Part shown: piece after piece, positions 56,771-64,000 of the stretch
Position numbering within the stretch: position 1 is the stretch's first letter
How the letters are laid out: the number at the start of each line of letters is the position of its first letter
Origin: Flavisphingopyxis soli
GTDB taxonomy: Bacteria > Pseudomonadota > Alphaproteobacteria > Sphingomonadales > Sphingomonadaceae
Length of the DNA stretch: 64,000 nucleotides
NCBI RefSeq assembly: GCF_007995095.1
Contig: NZ_VOPY01000003.1
Span: 186,001-250,000, forward strand
Direction of reading: 5' to 3'
Position numbers and translations under genes: made by a program
The notes under the pieces: model-generated
Seen by the model: only the letters and a program-made list of their open reading frames with translations
The model's database searches: none
Told to the model about the DNA's origin: nothing

Positions 56771-58590
56771 TGGCCGATAGCAAGACTGCCACGCCCGCCT
56801 ACAAGATCATCGATCACGATTACGACACGGTCGTCGTCGGCGCGGGCGGATCGGGCCTGCGCGCGACGATGGGCAGCGCCGAATCGGGTCTCAAGACCGC
56901 GTGCATCACCAAGGTGTTCCCGACGCGCAGCCACACCGTCGCGGCGCAGGGCGGCATTGCTGCCAGCCTCGGCAACATGGGTCCCGACCACTGGACCTGG
57001 CACATGTACGATACCGTCAAGGGTTCCGACTGGCTCGGCGACCAGGACGCGATCGAATATCTCTGCCGCGAGGCGCCTGCAGCGGTCTATGAACTCGAGC
57101 ATGCCGGCGTACCGTTCAGCCGCACCGACGAGGGCACGATCTACCAGCGCCCGTTCGGCGGCATGATGCAGAACATGGGCGAAGGCCCGCCGGCGCAGCG
57201 CACCTGCGCCGCGGCCGACCGCACCGGCCACGCGATGCTTCACGCGCTCTACCAGCAGAGCCTGAAATACGACGCCGATTTCTTCATCGAATATTTCGCG
57301 ATCGACCTGATCATGGAAAACGGCGAGTGCCGCGGCGTCATTGCGCTGTGCCTCGACGACGGTTCGATCCACCGCTTCCGCAGCCACGCGGTCGTCCTCG
57401 CCACCGGCGGCTACGGCCGCGCGTTCTTCTCGGCGACTTCGGCGCACACCGTAACGGGTGACGGCGGCGGCATGGTGTCGCGCGCCGGCCTGCCGCTGCA
57501 GGACATGGAGTTCGTCCAGTTCCACCCGACCGGCGTCTATGGCGCCGGCGTCCTCATCACCGAGGGCGCGCGTGGCGAGGGCGGCTATCTCACCAATTCC
57601 GAAGGCGAGCGTTTCATGGAACGCTATGCCCCTTCGGCCAAGGACCTCGCCAGCCGCGACGTCGTCAGCCGCGCGATGGCATTGGAAATGCGCGAAGGCC
57701 GCGGCGTCGGCAAGGAGGGCGATCACATCTTCCTCCACCTCGACCATATCGCGCCAGAAGTACTCGCTGAGCGCCTGCCGGGCATCACCGAGACCGGCAA
57801 GATCTTCGCCGGCGTCGACCTGACGCGCCAGCCGCTGCCCGTCACGCCGACGGTGCATTACAATATGGGCGGTATCCCGACCAATTATCACGGCGAAGTC
57901 GTGACGATCCGCGACGGCGATCCCGATGCGGTTGTCCCCGGCCTGTTCGCGGTCGGTGAAGCAGCGTGCGTTTCGGTCCACGGCGCCAACCGCCTTGGCT
58001 CGAACAGCCTGATCGATCTCGTCGTCTTCGGCCGCGCGACCGGCCATCGACTTGCCGAGATCAACAAGCCCGGCGCGCCGCACAAGCCGCTGCCCAAGGG
58101 TTCGGAAGAGCTTGCGCTCGGTCGCCTCGACCATTTCCGCTATGCCAAAGGCGCATCGCCGACCGCCGATATCCGCATCAACATGCAGAAAACGATGCAG
58201 AAACACTGCGCCGTCTTCCGCGACACCGCGACGCTCGCCGAGGGCAAGGCACAGATGCAGGGCGTCAACGATCGCCTCAAGGACGTCTCGGTCAGCGACC
58301 GCAGCCTGATCTGGAACACCGACCTCGTCGAGACGCTAGAGCTCGACAATTTGATGGGCCAGGCGATCTGCACGATCGAAGGCGCCGCCAATCGCAAGGA
58401 AAGCCGCGGCGCGCACGCGCACGAGGATTATCCCGAGCGCGACGACGCCAACTGGATGAAGCACACTGCGATCTGGTTCGAAGGCTGGGGCGGCAAGGGC
58501 GGATCGGTCAAGATCGACTATCGCCCGGTCCACGAATACACGCTGAGCGACGATATCAAATATATCGAGCCCAAGAAGCGGGTGTATTGA
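56770..58590 (+). CDS. sdhA: Succinate dehydrogenase, flavoprotein subunit
   Basis: A 606-residue SdhA that oxidises succinate to fumarate. The FAD loop [12 protein letters not shown], covalent-FAD His55 in [41 protein letters not shown] and the C-terminal RRK-type end are all visible. No iron-sulfur subunit gene (sdhB) follows: the next gene is convergent, so sdhB must lie elsewhere. Confidence 0.98.
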   Translation: MADSKTATPAYKIIDHDYDTVVVGAGGSGLRATMGSAESGLKTACITKVFPTRSHTVAAQGGIAASLGNMGPDHWTWHMYDTVKGSDWLGDQDAIEYLCREAPAAVYELEHAGVPFSRTDEGTIYQRPFGGMMQNMGEGPPAQRTCAAADRTGHAMLHALYQQSLKYDADFFIEYFAIDLIMENGECRGVIALCLDDGSIHRFRSHAVVLATGGYGRAFFSATSAHTVTGDGGGMVSRAGLPLQDMEFVQFHPTGVYGAGVLITEGARGEGGYLTNSEGERFMERYAPSAKDLASRDVVSRAMALEMREGRGVGKEGDHIFLHLDHIAPEVLAERLPGITETGKIFAGVDLTRQPLPVTPTVHYNMGGIPTNYHGEVVTIRDGDPDAVVPGLFAVGEAACVSVHGANRLGSNSLIDLVVFGRATGHRLAEINKPGAPHKPLPKGSEELALGRLDHFRYAKGASPTADIRINMQKTMQKHCAVFRDTATLAEGKAQMQGVNDRLKDVSVSDRSLIWNTDLVETLELDNLMGQAICTIEGAANRKESRGAHAHEDYPERDDANWMKHTAIWFEGWGGKGGSVKIDYRPVHEYTLSDDIKYIEPKKRVY

Positions 58591-58620
58591 TCGCTCGCTG
58601 AGCAGGCGTTGCGAGGTTTC

Positions 58621-59265
58621 TTACGTGCCCAGCGCCTGGGCGCAGGCGACGCGAAGGTCCTTCAGCTTGGCCAGGCTGGATGTATCGCCGCTGCCGGCGG
58701 GCGCTATCTCGCGCGCGATGGCGCGGACCATCTGCATCGCGATGTCGAGGTTCTGCAGCTTCATCCCGTGACGTGCGACCGTCTCTTCGGACGAGATCAG
58801 CTCGCTCTCGAGATCGTCCATCAGCTTGATCACCGTCTCGAGATCATCGACCAGCGGGGTATCGGATCGCGGCAGGAACGCCGGCTCGGGCGTGACGCCC
58901 AGCGTCGTAGGGACCGAAGCGCCCGATTTGACGAGCGCGACGATGTCGTCGATCCGCTGCTGTTCGACGTTCGACGGGGGCGCAAGCCACTCGCGCACCG
59001 AAAGCTCGGATGAGAAATGCAGCCCACATTTGTTGTTGCGGCTCCACACCACCGTCCCGTGTGCGCGCAGAGCACCGCGGATGAGGTGCGCGTTGGTCCC
59101 CGGCGGTGGGACCATCGGCGAATCGATCATCGCGCCATTGGCCGACATGTTGCGGACCTTGACCGGAGCATGCTCGCCCCCAGCCTGTAGCACGGCGGCG
59201 ACAAACATGCTCGACCGGGGCTGCAATCGCGCTTCGCGGCCGGGAGACGGAAAAGGTTTATCCAT
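58621..59265 (-). CDS. PilZ-domain protein
   Basis: A 214-residue protein starting MDKPFPSPGREARLQ. The PilZ domain (about 10-95) has the RLQPR (RxxxR) turn and NMSANGAMI (D/NxSxxG), so it may bind c-di-GMP. A long helical tail (about 105-214) with VVDDLETVIKLMDDLESELI could form a coiled coil and pass a signal. It is convergent with sdhA and about 100 bp from the flavin oxidoreductase on the same strand. Confidence 0.85.
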   Translation of the reverse strand: MDKPFPSPGREARLQPRSSMFVAAVLQAGGEHAPVKVRNMSANGAMIDSPMVPPPGTNAHLIRGALRAHGTVVWSRNNKCGLHFSSELSVREWLAPPSNVEQQRIDDIVALVKSGASVPTTLGVTPEPAFLPRSDTPLVDDLETVIKLMDDLESELISSEETVARHGMKLQNLDIAMQMVRAIAREIAPAGSGDTSSLAKLKDLRVACAQALGT

Positions 59266-59370
59266 GTTAACGTCTTTGTCGAACAAGTGCGTTCCAGTAA
59301 ACGCCCAATTGGCGGATAGAGGACCTTTATGCGGTAAAGCCGAAAAATTCGGTAAACGGCCCACCGCCGG

Positions 59371-60372
59371 TTACGCGAATTTGGCGATTACGGCCGCGAT
59401 CTCCAGGCTGCGTTTGCGCGCCGCATGGTCGAACACCGAGCTGGCGACGATCAGCTCGTCGACCTGGGTTCGCGCGATGAACGCCGCGACTTTTTCACGC
59501 ACCGTGTCGGGCGAACCGATCGCGCTCGCCGACAGCACGCCGTCGAGCAACGCATTGCCCTGGTCGCCCAACGTGTCGCGATAGCCACGTACTGGCGGCG
59601 GCATTTTGCCCGGATTGCCGGTCCGGAGCCGGACAAAGCTTTGCTGCATCGATGTCGCCAGATATTCGGCCTCGTCGTCGGTGTCGGCGGCGATGATGTT
59701 GAACCCCGCCATCGCGTAAGGTTTGTCGAGCACCGCCGAGGGGCGGAACTGGTCGCGGTAGACCTTGAGCGCATCGTCGAGCGCCTGCGGTGCAAAATGG
59801 CTGGCAAAGGCATAAGGCAGGCCGAGCGCGGCGGCGACCTGCGCGCCGTAGAGGCTCGATCCGAGGATATAGAGCTGCACATCGGCGCCCGCGCCGGGGG
59901 TCGCGCTGATCCCCGTCTGGCCCCCCAAATCAGTATCAGGGCCGGCGAAATAGGACTGCAGCTCCAGGACGTCGCGGGGAAACTCGCTCGCGTCGCTTGC
60001 CAGCGTGCGGCGCAACGCCTGCGCGACACGCTGATCGCTGCCCGGTGCACGACCGAGGCCAAGGTCGATCCGGCCTGGATATAGCGCGTCGAGCGTGCCG
60101 AACTGTTCGGCGATCACGAGCGGACTGTGGTTGGGCAGCATGATCCCGCCCGCGCCGACGCGGATGGTCTTGGTCGCGGCGGCGACATGGCCGATGACGA
60201 TGCTCGTCGCCGCGCTCGCGATCCCCGCCATGCCGTGATGCTCGGCCACCCAGTAGCGGTTGAAGCCGAGATCCTCGACATGGCGGGCGATATCGGCGGC
60301 ATTGGCAAAGGCCTGGGCGAGGCTGCCGCCTTCGGTGACGGGGACGAGGTCGAGCAGGGCAAATTTGGTCAT
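59371..60372 (-). CDS. LLM-class flavin-dependent oxidoreductase
   Basis: A 333-residue luciferase-like TIM-barrel enzyme starting [15 protein letters not shown]. It shows [20 protein letters not shown] (barrel strand with His-His), [18 protein letters not shown] and [14 protein letters not shown], matching the MsnO8/YhbW subgroup. It uses reduced FMN and O2; its substrate is unknown. The upstream part of the frame (to 60432) is rejected. Its start diverges from the PfkB gene (86 bp between them). Confidence 0.88.
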   Translation of the reverse strand: MTKFALLDLVPVTEGGSLAQAFANAADIARHVEDLGFNRYWVAEHHGMAGIASAATSIVIGHVAAATKTIRVGAGGIMLPNHSPLVIAEQFGTLDALYPGRIDLGLGRAPGSDQRVAQALRRTLASDASEFPRDVLELQSYFAGPDTDLGGQTGISATPGAGADVQLYILGSSLYGAQVAAALGLPYAFASHFAPQALDDALKVYRDQFRPSAVLDKPYAMAGFNIIAADTDDEAEYLATSMQQSFVRLRTGNPGKMPPPVRGYRDTLGDQGNALLDGVLSASAIGSPDTVREKVAAFIARTQVDELIVASSVFDHAARKRSLEIAAVIAKFA

Positions 60373-60458
60373 GGCCACCAGATGGTTGTCGGCGCAGCAA
60401 ATCGCAATGGCGTCTTCGCCATCTGTCCACACGGCGCCGGATCGGCTAGCCCCGCGCG

Positions 60459-61379
60459 ATGAACCGCATCATCACCCTGACGTTCGAACCAGCCGTCGAC
60501 ATGACGACCACAACTCCGCGCGTTGTCCCGACCGACAAACTGCGCTGCACCAAGCCACGGCGCGATCCCGGCGGTGGCGGCATCAACGTTGCCCGCGTCG
60601 TCACCGAACTGGGTGGAGAGGCGCTCGCGGTTTTTCCCGCCGGCGGCCCGACCGGGCAACTCTTGACCGAAATGATCGAGCAACGCGGCGTGCAATGCCG
60701 CGCCATCGCCATGCGCGAAGGGACCCGGCGCAACATCACCGTCAACGCGACCGAAAGCGGCGAACAGTTCCGCTTCGTCATGCCCGCGCCGGTGCTCAGC
60801 GAGGTCGAAGCCGAGGCGCTGGTCGCAGCGGCGGTCGATGCGCTCGAACCGGGCGGCTGGCTGGTGCTCGGCGGCGGCGTTCCCCAGGCGCATGCCGCGT
60901 TGCTCGGACCGCTGCTGGAGCGGGCGAAGGAACTCGGCGTGCGCGTCGTGGCCGACACATCGGGAGCCGCGCTCGAGGCGATCCGCGGCGTTTGGCTGAC
61001 CAAGCCCAATTTGCTCGAGCTCGAAACGATGGCCGGGCGCAGCCTAGCGGGGGACGATGCGATCGCGACGGCGGCGCGTGCCTGCCTGATCGAAGCTGGC
61101 ATCAGCGATATGGTCGTCGTCTCGCTCGCCGCAGACGGCGCCTTGCTCGTCACAGCCGATCGTCATCGACGCTTCGCCGCGCCGCCGGTCGAGGCCGACA
61201 GCGCGGTTGGTGCCGGCGATGCGATGGTCGCGGGTATCGTCCTCGCCTCACAGCGCGGCATGGGTATCGACGAGGCAGTGCATTACGGCACGATCGTCGG
61301 TTCGGCAGCGTTGCTCACCCCTGCGACCGAGTTGGTCCACAGGGCCGATGTCGAGCGGCTGCTCGGCGAAAACGGTTAG
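60459..61379 (+). CDS. PfkB-family hexose-phosphate kinase (6-phosphofructokinase II / 1-phosphofructokinase type)
   Basis: A 306-residue ribokinase-fold enzyme: [31 protein letters not shown] (PfkB signature 1), [28 protein letters not shown] and [16 protein letters not shown] (signature 2, catalytic Asp). It phosphorylates a sugar phosphate, most likely fructose 6-phosphate (Pfk-2 type, as judged from the N-terminal TLTFEPAVD). It stands alone and converges on the amidohydrolase with no gap (stop codons adjoin at 61379/61380). Confidence 0.85.
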   Translation: MNRIITLTFEPAVDMTTTTPRVVPTDKLRCTKPRRDPGGGGINVARVVTELGGEALAVFPAGGPTGQLLTEMIEQRGVQCRAIAMREGTRRNITVNATESGEQFRFVMPAPVLSEVEAEALVAAAVDALEPGGWLVLGGGVPQAHAALLGPLLERAKELGVRVVADTSGAALEAIRGVWLTKPNLLELETMAGRSLAGDDAIATAARACLIEAGISDMVVVSLAADGALLVTADRHRRFAAPPVEADSAVGAGDAMVAGIVLASQRGMGIDEAVHYGTIVGSAALLTPATELVHRADVERLLGENG

Positions 61380-63122
61380 TCAGCGGCCCTCGGGGGCCGC
61401 GTTCGCGCCACGTACCGCCTTGGTTTCTTCGGCGGGTCGTGGGGTGTTGCCGCGAACGTATGCGCGCTGTCCGCCGATCCAGGTCTCGGCGACCTTGGCA
61501 TTGCGGATCGTTTCGGGGTCGGCGGTCAGCGGGTCGATGTCGAGCAGGACGAAATCGGCGCGCTTGCCCGGGGTCAGCGATCCCAGCCGATCCTCGGCAA
61601 AGCCGGCATAGGCACCGCCCGTCGTGAATGCTGCAATTGCCTGTTCGCGCGTGACGCGTTCGCGGGGGATCCAGCCGCCGAGCGGCTGACCTTCGGCGTC
61701 GAGCCGGGTCATCGCCACGGCAATTCCTGGGAAGGGGTTGGGGCTTTCGACCGGCACATCGGAGCCGAATGCGAGATGCGCGCCGTTGCGCAGCATCGAA
61801 CCCCAGGCATAGGCTCCGCCAAGCCGCCCGGTCGGCGAAAGGTCGGGACCCATCCGCACCGTCGCCATTTTCCAGTCGCTGGTCTGGTGGACCGGTTGCA
61901 TCGAGGCGACGATGCCGTTCTTGCCAAAGCGCGGCAGGTCGGCGGGATCGACGATCTGGGCATGTTCGATCCGCCAGCGCCGGTCGCCGCCGAAGCGATC
62001 GACGACGCTGTCGATCGCGTCGAGCACTTCCTGGTTGGCACGGTCGCCGATCGCGTGGACCGCGACCTGGAACCCGTCCATCGAGGCGCGCACCAGCTTG
62101 TTGCGCAGCTCCGAATAGCTCAGCATCGGCAGGCCGGTCTGGTCGGGTGCGTCGGCGTAGGGCGCCTTGAGCCATGCGCCGCGCGATCCCAGTGCGCCGT
62201 CGAGGTACAGCTTAACCCCAACCATCCTGAGGCGGTCTTCATAGAGCCACGGCGTCGGGTGCGGCCCGGCGATCGCGACCATGTTTTCGATCCCCATGCC
62301 GTAGGAAATGATCCGTACATTCAACCGGTTGAGATCGCCGGCGCGGCGGAATGCCTGCCAGGCGGGCATGTCGGTGCCCATGTCGGCAATCGCCGTGATG
62401 CCGTTCTCGAGCAGGATCGCCTGCGCTGCGGCGAGCGCGCGGTCGTAATCGCGCGGCAGCGGCTGTGGCACGACGCGCTGGACCAGCGACTGGGCATTGT
62501 CGACAAACACCCCGGCGGGCTTGCCGTTCGCCATCTCGACGCGGCCACCCTCTGGCGTCGGCGTCTTGGCAGTTACCTGCGCGGCGGCGATTGCCTTGCT
62601 GTTGGCCCAGCTGGCATGGCCGTCGACGCGTTCGAGAAAGGCGGGACGATTGCCCGTCACGGCGTCGAGTTCGGCGGCGGTCGGATAGCGGCCGAGGCCC
62701 CATTTCTCCTGGTTCCAGCCGCGCCCGAGGATCCACGGCACATCGGGATTTGCGGCCGAATATTTGGCGATCCGGTCGAGCGCTTCGGCGAGCGAACTGG
62801 TGTCCGACAGGTCGAGTAGAAGGGCCTGGAAACCGAGCCCGATGACATGGCCGTGCGCGTCGATCAGCCCCGGCATCAGGTGGCGGCCTTCGCCGTCATA
62901 GCGATAGGTCAGCCCGTCCTTGGGCCGCTTGTCCTTTTTAGCCAGCAGCTTCTTGACGTGGCCGTCGTCGCTGACGACGATGCCGGTGAAGCGGACGACC
63001 TGACCGGCATCGTCGAGCGTGAACCCATCGACATTGTCGACCAGCCCGTCGGCAAATGCGGGTGCGCTTGTCGTTACAAGCAGCGCGACCAGCGCGGCGC
63101 GGGCAAAACGGGTCATCATCAT
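61380..63122 (-). CDS. Exported amidohydrolase family 3 protein (YtcJ-like)
   Basis: A 580-residue protein. The ATG at 63122 overlaps the upstream gene's stop (ATGA), and two more ATG follow at once. A signal peptide (ARAALVALLVTTSAPAFA) precedes the metal-dependent hydrolase: GLIDAHGHVIGLG (HxH), LERVDGHASWANS, GVKLYLDGALGSRGAW, AVHAIGDRANQEVL (His), WRIEHAQIVDP (His) and FGSDVPVESPNP (Asp), then FVLLDIDPL. It is periplasmic; substrate unknown, amide or imide hydrolysis. Confidence 0.9.
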   Translation of the reverse strand: MMMTRFARAALVALLVTTSAPAFADGLVDNVDGFTLDDAGQVVRFTGIVVSDDGHVKKLLAKKDKRPKDGLTYRYDGEGRHLMPGLIDAHGHVIGLGFQALLLDLSDTSSLAEALDRIAKYSAANPDVPWILGRGWNQEKWGLGRYPTAAELDAVTGNRPAFLERVDGHASWANSKAIAAAQVTAKTPTPEGGRVEMANGKPAGVFVDNAQSLVQRVVPQPLPRDYDRALAAAQAILLENGITAIADMGTDMPAWQAFRRAGDLNRLNVRIISYGMGIENMVAIAGPHPTPWLYEDRLRMVGVKLYLDGALGSRGAWLKAPYADAPDQTGLPMLSYSELRNKLVRASMDGFQVAVHAIGDRANQEVLDAIDSVVDRFGGDRRWRIEHAQIVDPADLPRFGKNGIVASMQPVHQTSDWKMATVRMGPDLSPTGRLGGAYAWGSMLRNGAHLAFGSDVPVESPNPFPGIAVAMTRLDAEGQPLGGWIPRERVTREQAIAAFTTGGAYAGFAEDRLGSLTPGKRADFVLLDIDPLTADPETIRNAKVAETWIGGQRAYVRGNTPRPAEETKAVRGANAAPEGR

Positions 63123-63985
63123 CGTTTCAGTCTCCGGATCAGCGAACTTGTGTCCTGCCGCGCGCCGCCCATCGCCTGCACGTCGGCATAAAATTGGTCG
63201 ACCAGCGCCGCGACCGGGACCGAGGCGCCGTTGCGGCGCGCCTCGTCGAGCGCGAGACCGAGGTCCTTGCGCATCCAGTCGACCGCGAAGCCGAAATCGA
63301 ATTCGTCCTTGGCCATCGTTGCCCAGCGATTGCTCATCTGCCAGCTGCCGGCCGCGCCGCCCGAGACCGCCTCGAAGGTCTTGTCCATGTCGAGGCCCGC
63401 CGCCTGCGCGAAGGCGATCGCTTCCGACAGGCCCTCGATTACCCCGGCGATGGCGATCTGGTTGACCATCTTGGCGGTCTGCCCCGCACCCGCCGCGCCG
63501 ACATGGACGATGCGTGATGCATAGGCATCCATCACCGGTTCGGCGGCGGTAAAGGCGGCGTCGCTGCCGCCACACATGATCGCGAGGCTGCCGTTCTCGG
63601 CGCCCGCCTGGCCGCCCGACACGGGCGCGTCGAGGGCCAGTACGCCATGGTCGCCGGCTTCGCGCTCGATTCGCCGCGCGAGGTCGGCCGAGACCGTCGT
63701 ATGATCGATCGCCAGACTGCCCTTCGCCATTGCGCTTAGCGCGCCGTCGCTGCCGAGCATGACCTCGGCGAGATCGTCGTCATTGCCAACGCAGCTGATG
63801 ACGATGTCGCATCCGCGCGCCGCGTCGGCCGGACTGTCATGGACGGTTGCGGCGAACGTGCCCGCCGCGCGTTCGGCCTTGTCGCGCGAGCGATTGAACA
63901 AAGCGAGCGTGTGGCCCGCGGTCGCGAGGTGCCGCGCCATGGGAGCGCCCATCACGCCGGTACCGATAAATGCTATTTTTGCCAT
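63119..63985 (-). CDS. NAD(P)-dependent beta-hydroxyacid dehydrogenase (3-hydroxyisobutyrate dehydrogenase family)
   Basis: A 288-residue enzyme beginning MAKIAFIGTGVMGAPMARHL (Rossmann loop). ALDAPVSGGQAGAENGSLAI (substrate loop) and GAAGAGQTAKMVNQI with the catalytic Lys and Asn complete the signature; the family includes MmsB, tartronate-semialdehyde reductase and GLYR. The exact substrate is open. It is translationally coupled to the amidohydrolase. The gene seems complete; its start is 15 bp from the window end. Confidence 0.9.
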   Translation of the reverse strand: MAKIAFIGTGVMGAPMARHLATAGHTLALFNRSRDKAERAAGTFAATVHDSPADAARGCDIVISCVGNDDDLAEVMLGSDGALSAMAKGSLAIDHTTVSADLARRIEREAGDHGVLALDAPVSGGQAGAENGSLAIMCGGSDAAFTAAEPVMDAYASRIVHVGAAGAGQTAKMVNQIAIAGVIEGLSEAIAFAQAAGLDMDKTFEAVSGGAAGSWQMSNRWATMAKDEFDFGFAVDWMRKDLGLALDEARRNGASVPVAALVDQFYADVQAMGGARQDTSSLIRRLKR

Positions 63986-64000
63986 GGGGGGTCTTTAGCC

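Overview
The window is GC-rich, densely coded chromosome of an alphaproteobacterium, most likely a member of the Sphingomonadales (Sphingomonas/Sphingopyxis-like). This is inferred from codon use, the rimP-nusA-ylxR-infB-rbfA-truB-rpsO-pnp order, a glnB-glnA pair, sphingomonad-type dispersed palindromic repeats and many DUF proteins common there. Into this core a 15.8 kb genomic island of clearly lower GC has inserted at a tRNA-Gly(CCC) gene.

Layout. 1-9756: end of kynureninase, an aldehyde dehydrogenase, an OmpA-like lipoprotein, a flavodoxin-fold reductase, glnA and glnB behind a recognisable sigma-54 promoter, a quinoprotein-like beta-propeller lipoprotein that has lost most PQQ/Ca2+ ligands, map, a polysaccharide deacetylase and a CinA/MoaB-type protein. 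9768-9841: tRNA-Gly(CCC). 9802-25599: genomic island bounded by a 40-bp direct repeat of the tRNA 5' half, with a tyrosine integrase next to the tRNA, a small integrase-linked protein, a 480-aa unknown protein, a three-gene overlapping operon (serine recombinase, 66-aa protein, HNH-like zinc protein), a 247-aa unknown helical protein, a RES-domain protein, a type I restriction-modification operon (hsdM-hsdS-X-hsdR) in which X looks like a small PD-(D/E)XK nuclease, and a GIY-YIG nuclease-family protein. 25686-31763: AMACR-like CoA racemase, flavin reductase, HisKA_2-type sensor kinase, cysteine synthase, PQQ sugar dehydrogenase-like lipoprotein, DUF protein. 31980-42313: the translation/transcription cluster rimP-nusA-ylxR-infB-rbfA-(tdk)-truB-rpsO-pnp. 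42369-48147: cyclophilin, bamD, recN, DUF559 protein, ligA. 48160-51401 (minus): SDR, subclass B3 metallo-beta-lactamase, prmA, DUF2459, tightly overlapped. 51474-54210 (minus): two tandem soluble methyl-accepting proteins. 54456-58590: alanine dehydrogenase, a small membrane-anchored protein, sdhC-sdhD-sdhA with no sdhB following. 58621-63985: PilZ protein, LLM flavin oxidoreductase, PfkB kinase, amidohydrolase and a beta-hydroxyacid dehydrogenase.

The most interesting part is the island. It restores the 5' half of its tRNA target rather than the usual 3' end, which appears to leave the original tRNA promoter stranded at the right junction, firing into the island. Its cargo reads as an anti-invader (defence) module with at least four putative nucleases or toxins of different folds.
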